DNA of 64,000 nucleotides from Blastococcus sp. TBT05-19 (GTDB lineage: Bacteria; Actinomycetota; Actinomycetes; Mycobacteriales; Geodermatophilaceae). Positions 45,152-53,418 of this stretch are shown here, piece after piece. Made by a program: the position numbers and the translations under genes. The stretch is from NCBI RefSeq assembly GCF_003319095.1, contig NZ_QOHI01000002.1:124001-188000 (forward strand). Direction: 5' to 3'. Below the pieces are notes generated by a model that worked only from the letters and a program-made list of their open reading frames with translations, did no database searches and was not told the origin of the DNA. Within the stretch, counting starts at the first letter, position 1. The number at the start of each line of letters is the position of its first letter.

Positions 45152-45454
45152 TCAGCCGGCGAGGGGCTCCTGGGCCTCCAGGCCGGAGAGGGCCTGGAAG
45201 TCGCGCAGGATCGCCGAGAGCTCCTCGGAGGTCCACGGCTCGCAGCAGTCGCAGCCGCCGTCGGCGAAGCTGACCAGACCGATGGAGCCACCGGCCTGGT
45301 CCTCGGAGATCGCGAGGTGACCGGCGGACGGGTGGCGGTGGCAGGCGCAGCCCGCGGCGCAGAGGCCCAGGCCCCAGCCGGAGATGACGACGGTGTGCCC
45401 GTCGTCGCGGACCTTGCCCACCTGGAAGACGGACGGCTTGCGACTCCTGCTCAC
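45152..45454 (-). CDS. Cysteine-rich protein, possible metal site
   Basis: A 100-residue soluble protein with two Cys clusters: GLGLCAAGCACHRH (about 28-41) and GGCDCCEPW (about 66-74). Six Cys and several His could bind zinc or an iron-sulfur cluster. The rest is short beta strands and a C-terminal helix (TSEELSAILRDFQALSG). GTG 45454 follows GGGGAGGGCTCC. No family recognised. Upstream is a 226-nt region free of genes that probably holds the promoter. Confidence 0.7.
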   Translation of the reverse strand: MSRSRKPSVFQVGKVRDDGHTVVISGWGLGLCAAGCACHRHPSAGHLAISEDQAGGSIGLVSFADGGCDCCEPWTSEELSAILRDFQALSGLEAQEPLAG

Positions 45455-45680
45455 GGAGCCCTCCCCTCGAACGGTCCCCGGGAAGCGGGGTCCGGTGCGA
45501 TGTACGGACATTTTCGAGCTACGGGAGGTTTCGGCAGATCCAGGTCTGGGGTAAAGCTCTCCGACTGCTCATGTTCCGCAACCGAGCGTAATTCTTCGTT
45601 CACGTGTCGTCGCCGTCAGTTTCCGCCAGTGGTGCCGAGATCCACTTGTCGCCAAATGTGACGGAACGCCCCCACCCCGC

Positions 45681-47063
45681 TCAGCTGGCGGGGCTGACGC
45701 TGCTCATGTTGAAGTCCGGCACCCGCAGCATCGGCATGGCCGTGCGGGTGAACCAGTCGTTCCACTCCCGGGGCAGGGTCTGCTCGGTGCGCCCGGCCTG
45801 GACCGTGCGGCCGAGCAGGTCGACCGGTGACTCGTTGAAGCGGAAGTTGTTCACCGCTCCGGTCACCTCGCCGCCCTCGACGAGGAAGACGCCGTCCCGG
45901 GTGAGCCCGGTCAGCAGCAGGGTCTGCGGATCGACCTCGCGGATGTACCAGAGCGTGGTCAGCAGCAGGCCGCGCTCGGTGGCCGCGACCATCTCCTCCT
46001 GCGAGGCGGTCGCCGTCGGGTCCTCGAGGACCAGGTTGTCGACGGCGGCGACGGCCGGAGCCGTCGTCTTCAGCGCCCAGGACCGGGGCCGGAACAGGTT
46101 CGCCAGCACCCCGTTCTCGATCCAGTTCACCGCGGGCGTGGCCATGCCGTTGTCGAACACCGACGCCCCGCCCGAGGACGCCCCGACGACCTGGAAGGGC
46201 GCTGCCTCCAGACCGGGGTGCGCCGGGTCGCTGCGCAGCGTCAGGGGCAGCTGCGCCAGCCGGTCGCCGATGCGGTTGCCGCCACCGGGCCGGGCGAACA
46301 CGTTGCGCCCCTCGTCGGCGTCCCGCGCCTCCATCGTCCAGTAGAGGTAGATCATCAGGTCGCTCACCGCCGACGGCGGCAGCAGCGTCTCGTAGCGCCC
46401 GGCGGGCAGGTCGATGCGCCGTCGTGACCAGGCCATCTTCCGCTCCACGTCCGCGGCGAGGTCGGCGACCGAGACGTCGGTGAAGTCCCGCGTGCTCGTG
46501 CCGGCCCACACCGAGCGGCCGAAGTCCGCCGTCTTGCCGTTGAGCTCGACCCGGCCGGTGGGCTGGTCGTGACGGAGCCGCAGGCCGGTCGAGCTCCCGA
46601 GGTAGGTGGTGCGCATCGAGTGCTCGGCGAAGCCGTAGAGCAGCTCGCCGCGGTCGCCTGCCTCGCCGAAGGCCTGGCCCAGGGCGGGGGCGAAGTCGGC
46701 GAAGACGCGGATCGAGGTGTCCGCGGGGTCGGCGTCCCAGTCCCCGGAGCCCGGGGGGGCCTCACCGATCAGCGGCATCGCGTCCTCGGCGGGGCCGGCG
46801 TCGCGGGCGGACTGCTCGCTGGCGGCGACCAGGTCGGCGATGTCCGGCGTCCCGCTGCGGGTCACGGTCCCCGCGGCCATGCCGGTGCCGCCGTCGACGA
46901 AGGAGACGACGACGACCTGGCGGGAGCGCATGGCGCCGTTGGTGGTGAGGCTGTTGCCCGCCCAGCGCAGGTTGGCCTCCGAGCCGTCGACGACGAAGGT
47001 GACCTGCCCGTCGGCGTTCGAGGCGGCCAGCGCCTGCTCGACGATGTCCTGGGCCCTGCTCAT
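45681..47063 (-). CDS. TldE/PmbA-like metallopeptidase-related protein
   Basis: A 460-residue U62-family protein without the zinc motif, matching the TldE/PmbA subunit: opens IVEQALAASNADGQVTFVVD, contains GELNGKTADFGRS-like Arg/Asp strands, VGASSGGASVFDNGMATPAV and the closing VTGAVNNFRFNESPVDLLGR. With TldD it forms a heterodimer that removes leader peptides or degrades small unfolded peptides (as in microcin B17 maturation and E. coli CcdA). The TldD gene lies upstream with a 79-nt gap containing a hairpin. ATG 47063. Confidence 0.92.
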   Translation of the reverse strand: MSRAQDIVEQALAASNADGQVTFVVDGSEANLRWAGNSLTTNGAMRSRQVVVVSFVDGGTGMAAGTVTRSGTPDIADLVAASEQSARDAGPAEDAMPLIGEAPPGSGDWDADPADTSIRVFADFAPALGQAFGEAGDRGELLYGFAEHSMRTTYLGSSTGLRLRHDQPTGRVELNGKTADFGRSVWAGTSTRDFTDVSVADLAADVERKMAWSRRRIDLPAGRYETLLPPSAVSDLMIYLYWTMEARDADEGRNVFARPGGGNRIGDRLAQLPLTLRSDPAHPGLEAAPFQVVGASSGGASVFDNGMATPAVNWIENGVLANLFRPRSWALKTTAPAVAAVDNLVLEDPTATASQEEMVAATERGLLLTTLWYIREVDPQTLLLTGLTRDGVFLVEGGEVTGAVNNFRFNESPVDLLGRTVQAGRTEQTLPREWNDWFTRTAMPMLRVPDFNMSSVSPAS

Positions 47064-47079
47064 GCCTCGACTCCGGTCT

Positions 47080-47141
47080 CGTTCCGCTCCTCGGTCGCTA
47101 GCGCTCCCTGCGATGCTCGCTCGACCGTCGTTCTCGGAACG
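47080..47141 (-). repeat. Imperfect hairpin between tldD and tldE
   Basis: Nested dyads share roughly one axis: CGTTCC (47080-47085)/GGAACG (47136-47141), then CGGTCG/CGACCG, then AGCG/CGCT. It occupies most of the tldD-tldE gap and could slow transcription or set the ratio of the two subunits. The sequence resembles repeats often left in actinobacterial intergenic regions. Confidence 0.45.
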
Positions 47142-47142
47142 C

Positions 47143-48657
47143 TCAACGCCCGGCCTCCTCGACGGTGTTCAGGATGTTCACGTTCTCGAACAGCGCCGTC
47201 GGGCAGCCGTGGCTGACCGCCGCGGTCTGGCCGGGCTGGGCCTTGCCGCAGTTGAACGCGCCCCCGAGGACGTAGGTCTGCGGCCCGCCGACGACGCGCA
47301 TCGAGCCCCAGAAGTCCGTCGTCGTGGCCTGGTAGGCGACGTCGCGCAGCTGGCCGGCCAGCCTGCCGCCCTCGATCTTGTAGAACCGCTGGCCGGTGAA
47401 CTGGAAGTTGTAGCGCTGCATGTCGATCGACCAGCTCTTGTCGCCGACGACGTAGACGCCCCGCTCGACGCCGGCGATGACGTCTTCGGTGGAGGGGCCG
47501 TCGGGCGCGGGCTGCAGCGACACGTTGGCCATCCGCTGCACCGGCACGTGGCCGGGCGAATCGGCGAAGGCGCAGCCGTTGGAGCGCTCCATGCCCTGCC
47601 GGCGGGCCATGTTCCGGTCGACCTGGTAGCCCACGAGGACGCCGTCCCGGACGATGTCCCACTGCTGGGCGGCCACGCCCTCGTCGTCCCAGCCGACGGT
47701 GGACAGGCCGTGCAGCGCGGTGCGGTCGCCGGTGATGTTCATCAGGGGGGAGCCGTACCGCAGGCTGCCGAGCAGGTCGGGCGTCGCGAAGGACGTGCCG
47801 GCGTAGGCGGCCTCGTAGCCCAGCGCGCGGTCGAGCTCGGTGGCGTGGCCGATGGACTCGTGGATGGTCAGCCACAGGTTCGACGGGTCGACGACGAGGT
47901 CGTAGCGCCCCGACTGCACCGACGGGGCCTTGGTCTTCTCCCGCAGCAGCTCGGGGATCTCGGCGAGCTCCGCGCGCCAGTCCCAGCCGGTGCCGGTCAG
48001 GTACTCCCACCCGCGGCCGGCCGGTGGGGCCAGCGTGCGCATGCTCTCGAACGAGCCGGTGGACCGGTCGACGGCGAGCGCGGTGAAGTCGGGGTGGAGG
48101 CGCACGCGCTGCTGGGTGGTGCGGGTGCCGGCGGTGTCGGCGTAGTACTTCTGCTCCTTCACGAGCATGCAGCTCGCCTGCACGTGCTCGACGCCGTCCG
48201 CCGCGAGCAGCTGCTCGGACAGCTCGGTGAGCAGCCCGGACTTCTCGGCGTCGGGCACGGTGAACGGGTCGACGTCGTAGGCCGAGACGAAGGTGGCGTC
48301 GGCGTGCACCGGCTCGGGGGCGAGCTGGACGCGGTCGCGGTTCAGCGCGGCGGCGACCTGCGCGACCGCGACGGCCTCCTCGGCCAGGCGCACGGCCTCG
48401 GCCGCGGTGAGGACGACGCCGGCGGCGAAGCCCCACGTGCCCTCGTGCACCACCCGCACGGCGAGGCCCAGGTCCTCCCCGTCGGTGAAGGACTCGGGGC
48501 GGGCGTCCCGGAGGCTGATCGTCTGGGTGCGGATGCGCTCGACGCGGAGATCGGCGTGCTCGCAGCCGAGGTCGACCGCCCGGGTCAGGGCGGCGTCGGT
48601 GAGCGCGGACAGCGGCAGCGCGAGGAACGCCTCGTCGATGGCGCGGGGTGCTGGCAC
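47143..48657 (-). CDS. TldD-like zinc metallopeptidase
   Basis: A 504-residue U62-family protein with the zinc-binding HExxxH motif in WLTIHESIGHATELDRALGY, plus AYAGTSFATPDLLGSLRYGS and closing GGAFNCGKAQPGQTAAVSHG. It is the catalytic partner of TldE. GTG 48657 is used because upstream in-frame sequence is intergenic and overlaps the divergent MBL gene leader. The two genes form a tldD-tldE unit; candidate peptides it might process are not visible here. Confidence 0.93.
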   Translation of the reverse strand: MPAPRAIDEAFLALPLSALTDAALTRAVDLGCEHADLRVERIRTQTISLRDARPESFTDGEDLGLAVRVVHEGTWGFAAGVVLTAAEAVRLAEEAVAVAQVAAALNRDRVQLAPEPVHADATFVSAYDVDPFTVPDAEKSGLLTELSEQLLAADGVEHVQASCMLVKEQKYYADTAGTRTTQQRVRLHPDFTALAVDRSTGSFESMRTLAPPAGRGWEYLTGTGWDWRAELAEIPELLREKTKAPSVQSGRYDLVVDPSNLWLTIHESIGHATELDRALGYEAAYAGTSFATPDLLGSLRYGSPLMNITGDRTALHGLSTVGWDDEGVAAQQWDIVRDGVLVGYQVDRNMARRQGMERSNGCAFADSPGHVPVQRMANVSLQPAPDGPSTEDVIAGVERGVYVVGDKSWSIDMQRYNFQFTGQRFYKIEGGRLAGQLRDVAYQATTTDFWGSMRVVGGPQTYVLGGAFNCGKAQPGQTAAVSHGCPTALFENVNILNTVEEAGR

Positions 48658-48700
48658 GGACCCTTGTCTACCAGCGGCGCGCGCGGGTAAGCGCGTGCGC

Positions 48701-49507
48701 ATGGCCGGCCCCGTGGACGACGTCACCATGACCTTCGGCGGCAACGCCACGATGCTGCTGCGGGTCGGGGCGTTCACCCTGCTCACCGACCCGAGCTTCC
48801 TGCACCGCGGCCAGCGCGCCTACCTCGGCAAGGGGCTGTGGACCCGGCGGCTGACCGACCCGGCGCTGCAGCCGACCCAGCTGCCCCCGCTCGACGCGAT
48901 CCTGCTGTCGCACATGCACGGCGACCACTGGGACGACATCGCCACGCGCCACCTGGACAAGGCGACGCCGGTCGTCACCACCCAGGCGGCGGCGAAGGCG
49001 CTGAACCGCAAGGGCTTCGCCGCGACGTCGGACCTGCGGCCGTGGCAGCAGCACGTGCTCGCGCAGGGCACCGACGAGGAGCTGCGGATCACCTCGGTGC
49101 CCGGGGTGCACGGGCCGGGGCCGCTGGCGAAGGTGCTGCCGCCGGTCATGGGCAGCGTGCTGGAGCTGGTGCGCGGCGACGAGGTGAGCTGGCGGGGCTA
49201 CATCAGCGGCGACACGCTGTTCCGGCCGTTCCTGGGCGAGGTGCTGGAGCGGTGCGGGCCGCTGGACGTCGTCATCCCGCACCTCGGCGGCACCAAGGCG
49301 CTCGGCCTGACGGTCACGATGGACGACCGGCAGGGCGCGGACCTGGTGGAGCTGCTGAAGCCGCCGGTGACCGTGCCGGTGCACTACGACGACTACGACC
49401 GCTTCGCCTCCCCGCTGGGCGACTTCGTCGCCGAGGTGGCCCGCCGGCGGCTGCCCGGCACGGTGCGCCCGGCCCACCGCGGCGAGACCATCAGCCTGCG
49501 GGCGTAG
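48701..49507 (+). CDS. MBL-fold metallo-hydrolase (UlaG/L-ascorbate lactonase-like group)
   Basis: A 268-residue metallo-beta-lactamase-fold hydrolase. Metal ligands are HMHGDHWDD (about residues 69-77), an Asp in YISGDTLF and His in VHYDDYD, typical of the UlaG/YcbL group. The opening MTFGGNATMLLRVGAFTLLT is the usual first strand. Substrate unknown. ATG 48701; GTG 48695 is an alternative. Divergent from tldD. Confidence 0.85.
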   Translation: MAGPVDDVTMTFGGNATMLLRVGAFTLLTDPSFLHRGQRAYLGKGLWTRRLTDPALQPTQLPPLDAILLSHMHGDHWDDIATRHLDKATPVVTTQAAAKALNRKGFAATSDLRPWQQHVLAQGTDEELRITSVPGVHGPGPLAKVLPPVMGSVLELVRGDEVSWRGYISGDTLFRPFLGEVLERCGPLDVVIPHLGGTKALGLTVTMDDRQGADLVELLKPPVTVPVHYDDYDRFASPLGDFVAEVARRRLPGTVRPAHRGETISLRA

Positions 49508-49535
49508 CCCATCCCGGCGCGGGTACCGGCGTGCC

Positions 49536-49892
49536 GTGAGCCACCACACCGACGACGGCGTCGACAAGATCACCGTGACCGCTGCCAGCACCGGCGGGAT
49601 GGGCCAGCGGTACCTGGCCTCCGGGTCGAGGGTCGCCATGCGGCTCTGGTCGGAGCAGCCCGCCAGCAGTGGCAAGCCCCAGGCGGCGCGCGACTACGAG
49701 ACGGTCGGCTACGTCATCTCCGGTCGCGCTCGGCTGGTGAGCGAGGACGGGACCCTCGACCTGGGCCCGGGTGATTCGTGGGTCGTGCCGGCCGGCGTCG
49801 AGCACACCTACGAGATCGTCGAGGAGCTGACCGCCGTCGAGGCCACCGCCCCGCCGGCGCAGCAGGCCGGCCGCGACGCTCCCACCGGCTGA
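49536..49892 (+). CDS. Small cupin-domain protein
   Basis: A 118-residue single-cupin protein. Motif 1 is degenerate (YETVGYVISGRARLVSEDG), motif 2 is DLGPGDSWVVPAGVEHTYEI with one metal His. The missing second His of motif 1 (Tyr/Glu instead) suggests weak or no metal binding. Function unknown. GTG 49536. It is 28 nt downstream of the MBL gene and could share its transcript. Confidence 0.8.
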   Translation: MSHHTDDGVDKITVTAASTGGMGQRYLASGSRVAMRLWSEQPASSGKPQAARDYETVGYVISGRARLVSEDGTLDLGPGDSWVVPAGVEHTYEIVEELTAVEATAPPAQQAGRDAPTG

Positions 49893-49896
49893 GCGC

Positions 49897-50382
49897 TCAG
49901 CCCTCGGCGAGGAGGGCGTCGAGCTTCTCGTAGCCGTCGTTCACGCCGACCTCCATACCGCTGGCGACGAAGCCGTCCCGCCCCTCGAACGAGTCGACCA
50001 GCGAGGTCGAGGTGAGCCGGGTGCGCCCGTTCCCCAGGTCCTCGAGCACGATCCGCTCCAGGGCGACGTCGTCGGGCATCCCCTCGAACGCGAACGTCTG
50101 CACGATGAGCTCGTCCTGGCGCACCTCGTGGAAGACGCCGTTAAACGCGTAGTCCTCGCCGTCCTGCGACATCACGTAGCGGTAGGAGCCACCGGAGCGG
50201 CAGTCGTGGCGGTCGATGCGGATCCCCATGCCCCGGGGCCCGACCCACCGGGCGAACAGCTCCGGGTCGACGTGCGCCCGGAACACCTTCTCCGGCGGAG
50301 CGTCGAACTCGCGCACGATGCGGACGAGGGGGACGTCGGGGTCGCAGACGATCTGGGTCTCGTGGTGCGTGGTGCTGGTCAT
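49897..50382 (-). CDS. SRPBCC/AHSA1 domain protein, second ArsR pair
   Basis: A 161-residue START-fold protein: LVRIVREFDAPPEKVFRAHV, ARWVGPRGM, then IDRHDCRSGGSYRYVMSQDG and the C-terminal helix GVNDGYEKLDALLAEG. It is closer to the canonical AHSA1/YndB type than the first pair. The ligand is unknown. ATG 50382 overlaps the ArsR stop by 4 nt (ATGA), showing translational coupling. Confidence 0.9.
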   Translation of the reverse strand: MTSTTHHETQIVCDPDVPLVRIVREFDAPPEKVFRAHVDPELFARWVGPRGMGIRIDRHDCRSGGSYRYVMSQDGEDYAFNGVFHEVRQDELIVQTFAFEGMPDDVALERIVLEDLGNGRTRLTSTSLVDSFEGRDGFVASGMEVGVNDGYEKLDALLAEG

Positions 50383-50732
50383 CGCGGGTTCTCCTCCGGG
50401 GGTGGGGGGTCGGCGTCCGGCATCGACCGCAGGACGTCGTCGAGACGGCGGTAGCGCTCCTCGGCCTGGCGCCGGTAGCGCTCGATCCACTTCGTCATCA
50501 GGTCGAACACCTCGGCCTCGAGGTGCACCGGGCGGCGTTGCGCCTCCCGGCTCCGGCTCACCAGGCCGGCGTCCTCCAGCACCCGGAGGTGCTTGGAGAC
50601 GGCCTGGACGGTCACGTCGTAGGGCGCGGCGAGCTCGTTGACCGTGGCGTCGGCGACCGCGAGTCGCGCCACGATGTCCCGCCGGGTGGGGTCGGCCAGC
50701 GCCGAGAACACCCGGGAGAGCGGATCTGCCAC
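50379..50732 (-). CDS. ArsR-family winged-helix repressor, second pair
   Basis: A 117-residue ArsR protein: VFSALADPTRRDIVARLA, recognition helix YDVTVQAVSKHLRVLEDAGL, wing SRSREAQRRPVHLE. No Cys metal-site motif. I prefer GTG 50732, which has GGAGGAA (50738-50744) 5 nt upstream, over the longer TTG 50750 start. It controls itself and the SRPBCC gene; two operator-like dyads lie in its leader. Confidence 0.9.
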   Translation of the reverse strand: MADPLSRVFSALADPTRRDIVARLAVADATVNELAAPYDVTVQAVSKHLRVLEDAGLVSRSREAQRRPVHLEAEVFDLMTKWIERYRRQAEERYRRLDDVLRSMPDADPPPPEENPR

Positions 50733-50745
50733 CAGTTCCTCCTCG

Positions 50746-50763
50746 TTCAACCTCTCGGTTTAA
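50746..50763. promoter_or_regulatory. ArsR operator-like dyad, proximal
   Basis: TTCAACC (50746-50752)-TCTC-GGTTTAA (50757-50763): an inverted repeat with one mismatch that includes the alternative TTG start of the ArsR gene. It matches the distal dyad in half-site and 4-nt spacer. Confidence 0.55.
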
Positions 50764-50792
50764 CAAGACGGTAGACCCGGTCCTTCTCGTGG

Positions 50793-50808
50793 TCAACCCA
50801 TCGGTTGA
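50793..50808. promoter_or_regulatory. ArsR operator-like dyad, distal
   Basis: TCAACC (50793-50798)-CATC-GGTTGA (50803-50808), perfect inverted repeat. Its centre is 46 bp from that of the proximal dyad, about 4.4 helical turns, fitting two repressor dimers flanking the promoter. Confidence 0.6.
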
Positions 50809-50889
50809 ACAAAGTCCTCCCGGGGACGGAGTCGCGGATCATCCCGGCGGCCGACGCCCGGGGACGACCTCCTGCCCGAGGCTCGGAGC

Positions 50890-51363
50890 ATGGCGATCAG
50901 AGCGAAGAAGACGGTGCTGGGCGGGGCTTTCCTGGTGGCGCTGGGCGGGGTGGCGGTCGCCGGGATGGTGGTCACCATGCCTCCCGGCATCGACACCCCG
51001 GGCGAGGTGCTGGCCGAGCTGCAGGGCCACACCGACACGGCGGGGTACGCCACGGCGGAGCGCGCGCCCCGCGGCGACGTGCCCGGCTGGAGCCGGGCAG
51101 CGGGCACGGACGTCACGGTCGTCCGGCCGGGTGCCGCCTCGGGGGACGACGGCGGCAGCGTGCGGGTGGACCTGGACCTGCCCGGCGCCACGCCGCCCGC
51201 CGACTGCACCGAGCTGCCCCGGGTCGGCATGCCCTTCGACGGCGGTGGCGACTGGCCGGACCTCGGCGAGGGGCCGGCCCTGCTGTGCGACGGCTGGGTG
51301 ACCGTCGTGCTCGACGACCGGCTCTACGCGTGGACCGACGACGCGCTGCGGTCGGAAACCTGA
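50890..51363 (+). CDS. Membrane-anchored or exported hypothetical protein
   Basis: A 157-residue protein. N-terminal basic residues and a hydrophobic helix (about 9-31, VLGGAFLVALGGVAVAGMVV) form a signal anchor, and the rest is an outer domain with two Cys (ADCTEL and LLCDGW) that could form a disulfide. No family recognised. ATG 50890 is preceded by GAGGCTCGGAGC. It ends 4 nt before the convergent amidohydrolase gene. Confidence 0.7.
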   Translation: MAIRAKKTVLGGAFLVALGGVAVAGMVVTMPPGIDTPGEVLAELQGHTDTAGYATAERAPRGDVPGWSRAAGTDVTVVRPGAASGDDGGSVRVDLDLPGATPPADCTELPRVGMPFDGGGDWPDLGEGPALLCDGWVTVVLDDRLYAWTDDALRSET

Positions 51364-51367
51364 GCGC

Positions 51368-52666
51368 TCAGCCGGCAGCGAGCCGGGCGGCGCGCTCGGC
51401 GACGTCGGCGCGCAGCGCGTCGACGTCGACCGTGGTGCCGGCGCCGTCGCGGACGACCGGACGGCCGCCCACCCAGACGTCGCGGACGTGCCGGCCGGCG
51501 CCGGACCACACCAGGTGGGCGAGCACGTCCTCGGGGTCGCCCACGGGCTCGAAGACGAGGTCACGGGTGTCGACGTGCACGAGGTCGGCTCGGCGGCCGG
51601 CCTCGAGCCGGCCGAGGTCCGGGCGTCCGATCGCGTCGGCCGCCGCGCCCGTGGCCAGCCAGAACGCCTCGGCCGCGGTCAGCGCGGTGGCCGACCGCTC
51701 GCGCAGCCGCGCCAGGCCGGCGGCCAGCCGGAGGTCGGCGAACAGGTCGAGGGAGTCGTTCGAGGCAGGCCCGTCGGTGCCCAGGCCCACCCGGATGCCG
51801 CGGTCCAGCATCGGGCGCAGCGGGGCGACGCCGCTGGCCAGCTTGGCGTTGCTGGCGGGGCAGTGCGCGACGGCGACGTCGTACTCCTGCCACAGCTCCA
51901 GGTCGGCGTCGTCCAGGTGCACGCAGTGCGCGGCGAGGACCCGGCCCCCGAGGACGTCGTAGGAGGCGAGCAGCGCCGGGACGGACAGCCCGTGCTGCGC
52001 GAGCAGGTCGGCGCCCTCGGTGGCGGTCTCGGCGACGTGCAGGTGCAGCAGCAGGCCGTGCTCGCGGGCGGCGCGGGCCGCGTCGGCGAGCACCGGGAGC
52101 GGCACGGTGTAGGCCGCGTGCGGGCCGATGCCGTACTCGACCGTGCCGTCGTCCGGAGCGGTGGCGGCCAGGGAGACGGCGGCCTCGAGCTGCTCGGCGA
52201 CCGGCGGCATGCCGGGCAGCGGGAGCAGCGGCGTGGCGATGACGGCCCGCGCGCCGGTGGTGCCGACGGCGGCGGCGATCCGCTCGGGCTGGAAGTACAT
52301 CTCCACGCTGGTGGTGATGCCGTTGCCGAGCATCTCCGCCGACGCGGCGGTCATGGCGACCTCGACGTCCTCCGGGGTGAGGCGGGCCTCGCGCGGCCAC
52401 ATCACCTCCTGCAGCCAGCGGTCCAGCGGCAGCCCCTCCCCCTGGCCGCGGAACAGCACCATCGCGGCGTGCGAGTGGGTGTTGACCAGGCCCGGGGTGA
52501 GCACCCCGGGGACCGCGACGAGCTCGGCGTCCCCGGGGTCCGGCGCCTCCGCGGCCGGGCCGACCCAGGTGATCCGCCCGTCGGCGACGTCCACGACGGC
52601 GTCCGGGACGACGGTTCCCGCACGGTCGCCGAGAACCGCGGCCCGGGCGGTGAAGCGCTGGCGCAT
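51368..52666 (-). CDS. Amidohydrolase (MtaD/SAH deaminase group)
   Basis: A 432-residue metal-dependent hydrolase. Metal ligands are in LVNTHSHAAMVLFRG, LLLHLHVAET, VLAAHCVHLDDADLELW and GLGTDGPASNDSLDLF, as in 5-methylthioadenosine/S-adenosylhomocysteine deaminases and TrzA/AtzB-type deaminases. Substrate most likely an adenosine derivative, making a link to methionine salvage possible but unproven. ATG 52666 is close behind GGGAGGC, so spacing is short; an upstream start (52696) is possible. Confidence 0.88.
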   Translation of the reverse strand: MRQRFTARAAVLGDRAGTVVPDAVVDVADGRITWVGPAAEAPDPGDAELVAVPGVLTPGLVNTHSHAAMVLFRGQGEGLPLDRWLQEVMWPREARLTPEDVEVAMTAASAEMLGNGITTSVEMYFQPERIAAAVGTTGARAVIATPLLPLPGMPPVAEQLEAAVSLAATAPDDGTVEYGIGPHAAYTVPLPVLADAARAAREHGLLLHLHVAETATEGADLLAQHGLSVPALLASYDVLGGRVLAAHCVHLDDADLELWQEYDVAVAHCPASNAKLASGVAPLRPMLDRGIRVGLGTDGPASNDSLDLFADLRLAAGLARLRERSATALTAAEAFWLATGAAADAIGRPDLGRLEAGRRADLVHVDTRDLVFEPVGDPEDVLAHLVWSGAGRHVRDVWVGGRPVVRDGAGTTVDVDALRADVAERAARLAAG

Positions 52667-52737
52667 GCCTCCCGACGGTAGTGCCGTGGGCAGCACGCGT
52701 CGCGGCAGCGCTCCGCACCCGCCGATACCGTGGGGCC

Positions 52738-53418
52738 ATGGACCCCCTCGCCGCAGCCGCCACCGACGAGGGTGGGATCACCGGCTTCCTGCTCGATCTC
52801 GTCCAGTCCCTCGGCCCGGTGGGCGTGGGGCTGAGCATCCTGGCCGAGACCGTCATCCCGCCGATCCCCAGCGAGGCGGTGCTGGGCCTGGCCGGCGTGC
52901 TGATCAACGAGGGCGAGATGAACGTCGTCCCGGTCGTGCTGTTCGCGACGCTGGGTTCGGTGCTCGGCGCGATCTTCTTCTACTACGTCGGCCGCGCGCT
53001 CGGCCCGCGCCGGTCGCACGCCTTCCTCGACCGGCTGCCGCTGGTGGAGACCGAGGACGTGGACAAGACCTTCGCGTGGTTCGAGCGGCACGGGCGGTCG
53101 GCGGTCTTCTTCGGCCGGATGGTGCCGATCGTGCGCAGCTTCATCTCGGTGCCGGCCGGCGTCGTCCGGATGCCGGTGGGTCAGTTCCTGCTGTTCACCA
53201 CCGCCGGGAGCCTGCTGTGGAACAGCCTGCTCATCGGGCTCGGGGTGGCGGCGGGCGACTTCGTGCGGGCGAACCTCAAGTACCTGGACTACGCCGTGGT
53301 CGCCGCCGTCGTCGCGTTCGTGGCCTGGTTCCTCTACAAGAAGTTCAGCGGCGGCCTGCAGCGGCCGCCGACGGCCGGAGCGCACCTGCCGCCCGACGAG
53401 CGCGACCAGGCCGAATGA
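52738..53418 (+). CDS. DedA-family membrane protein
   Basis: A 226-residue integral membrane protein with the DedA/SNARE-associated pattern: ETVIPPIPSEAVLGLAGVLI (amphipathic loop), GAIFFYYVGRALGPRRSHAF and GRMVPIVRSFISVPAGVVRM, then LFTTAGSLLWNSLLIGLG. Relatives flip phospholipids such as undecaprenyl phosphate. ATG 52738. Stop overlaps the next gene (ATGA, 53415-53418). Confidence 0.93.
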   Translation: MDPLAAAATDEGGITGFLLDLVQSLGPVGVGLSILAETVIPPIPSEAVLGLAGVLINEGEMNVVPVVLFATLGSVLGAIFFYYVGRALGPRRSHAFLDRLPLVETEDVDKTFAWFERHGRSAVFFGRMVPIVRSFISVPAGVVRMPVGQFLLFTTAGSLLWNSLLIGLGVAAGDFVRANLKYLDYAVVAAVVAFVAWFLYKKFSGGLQRPPTAGAHLPPDERDQAE

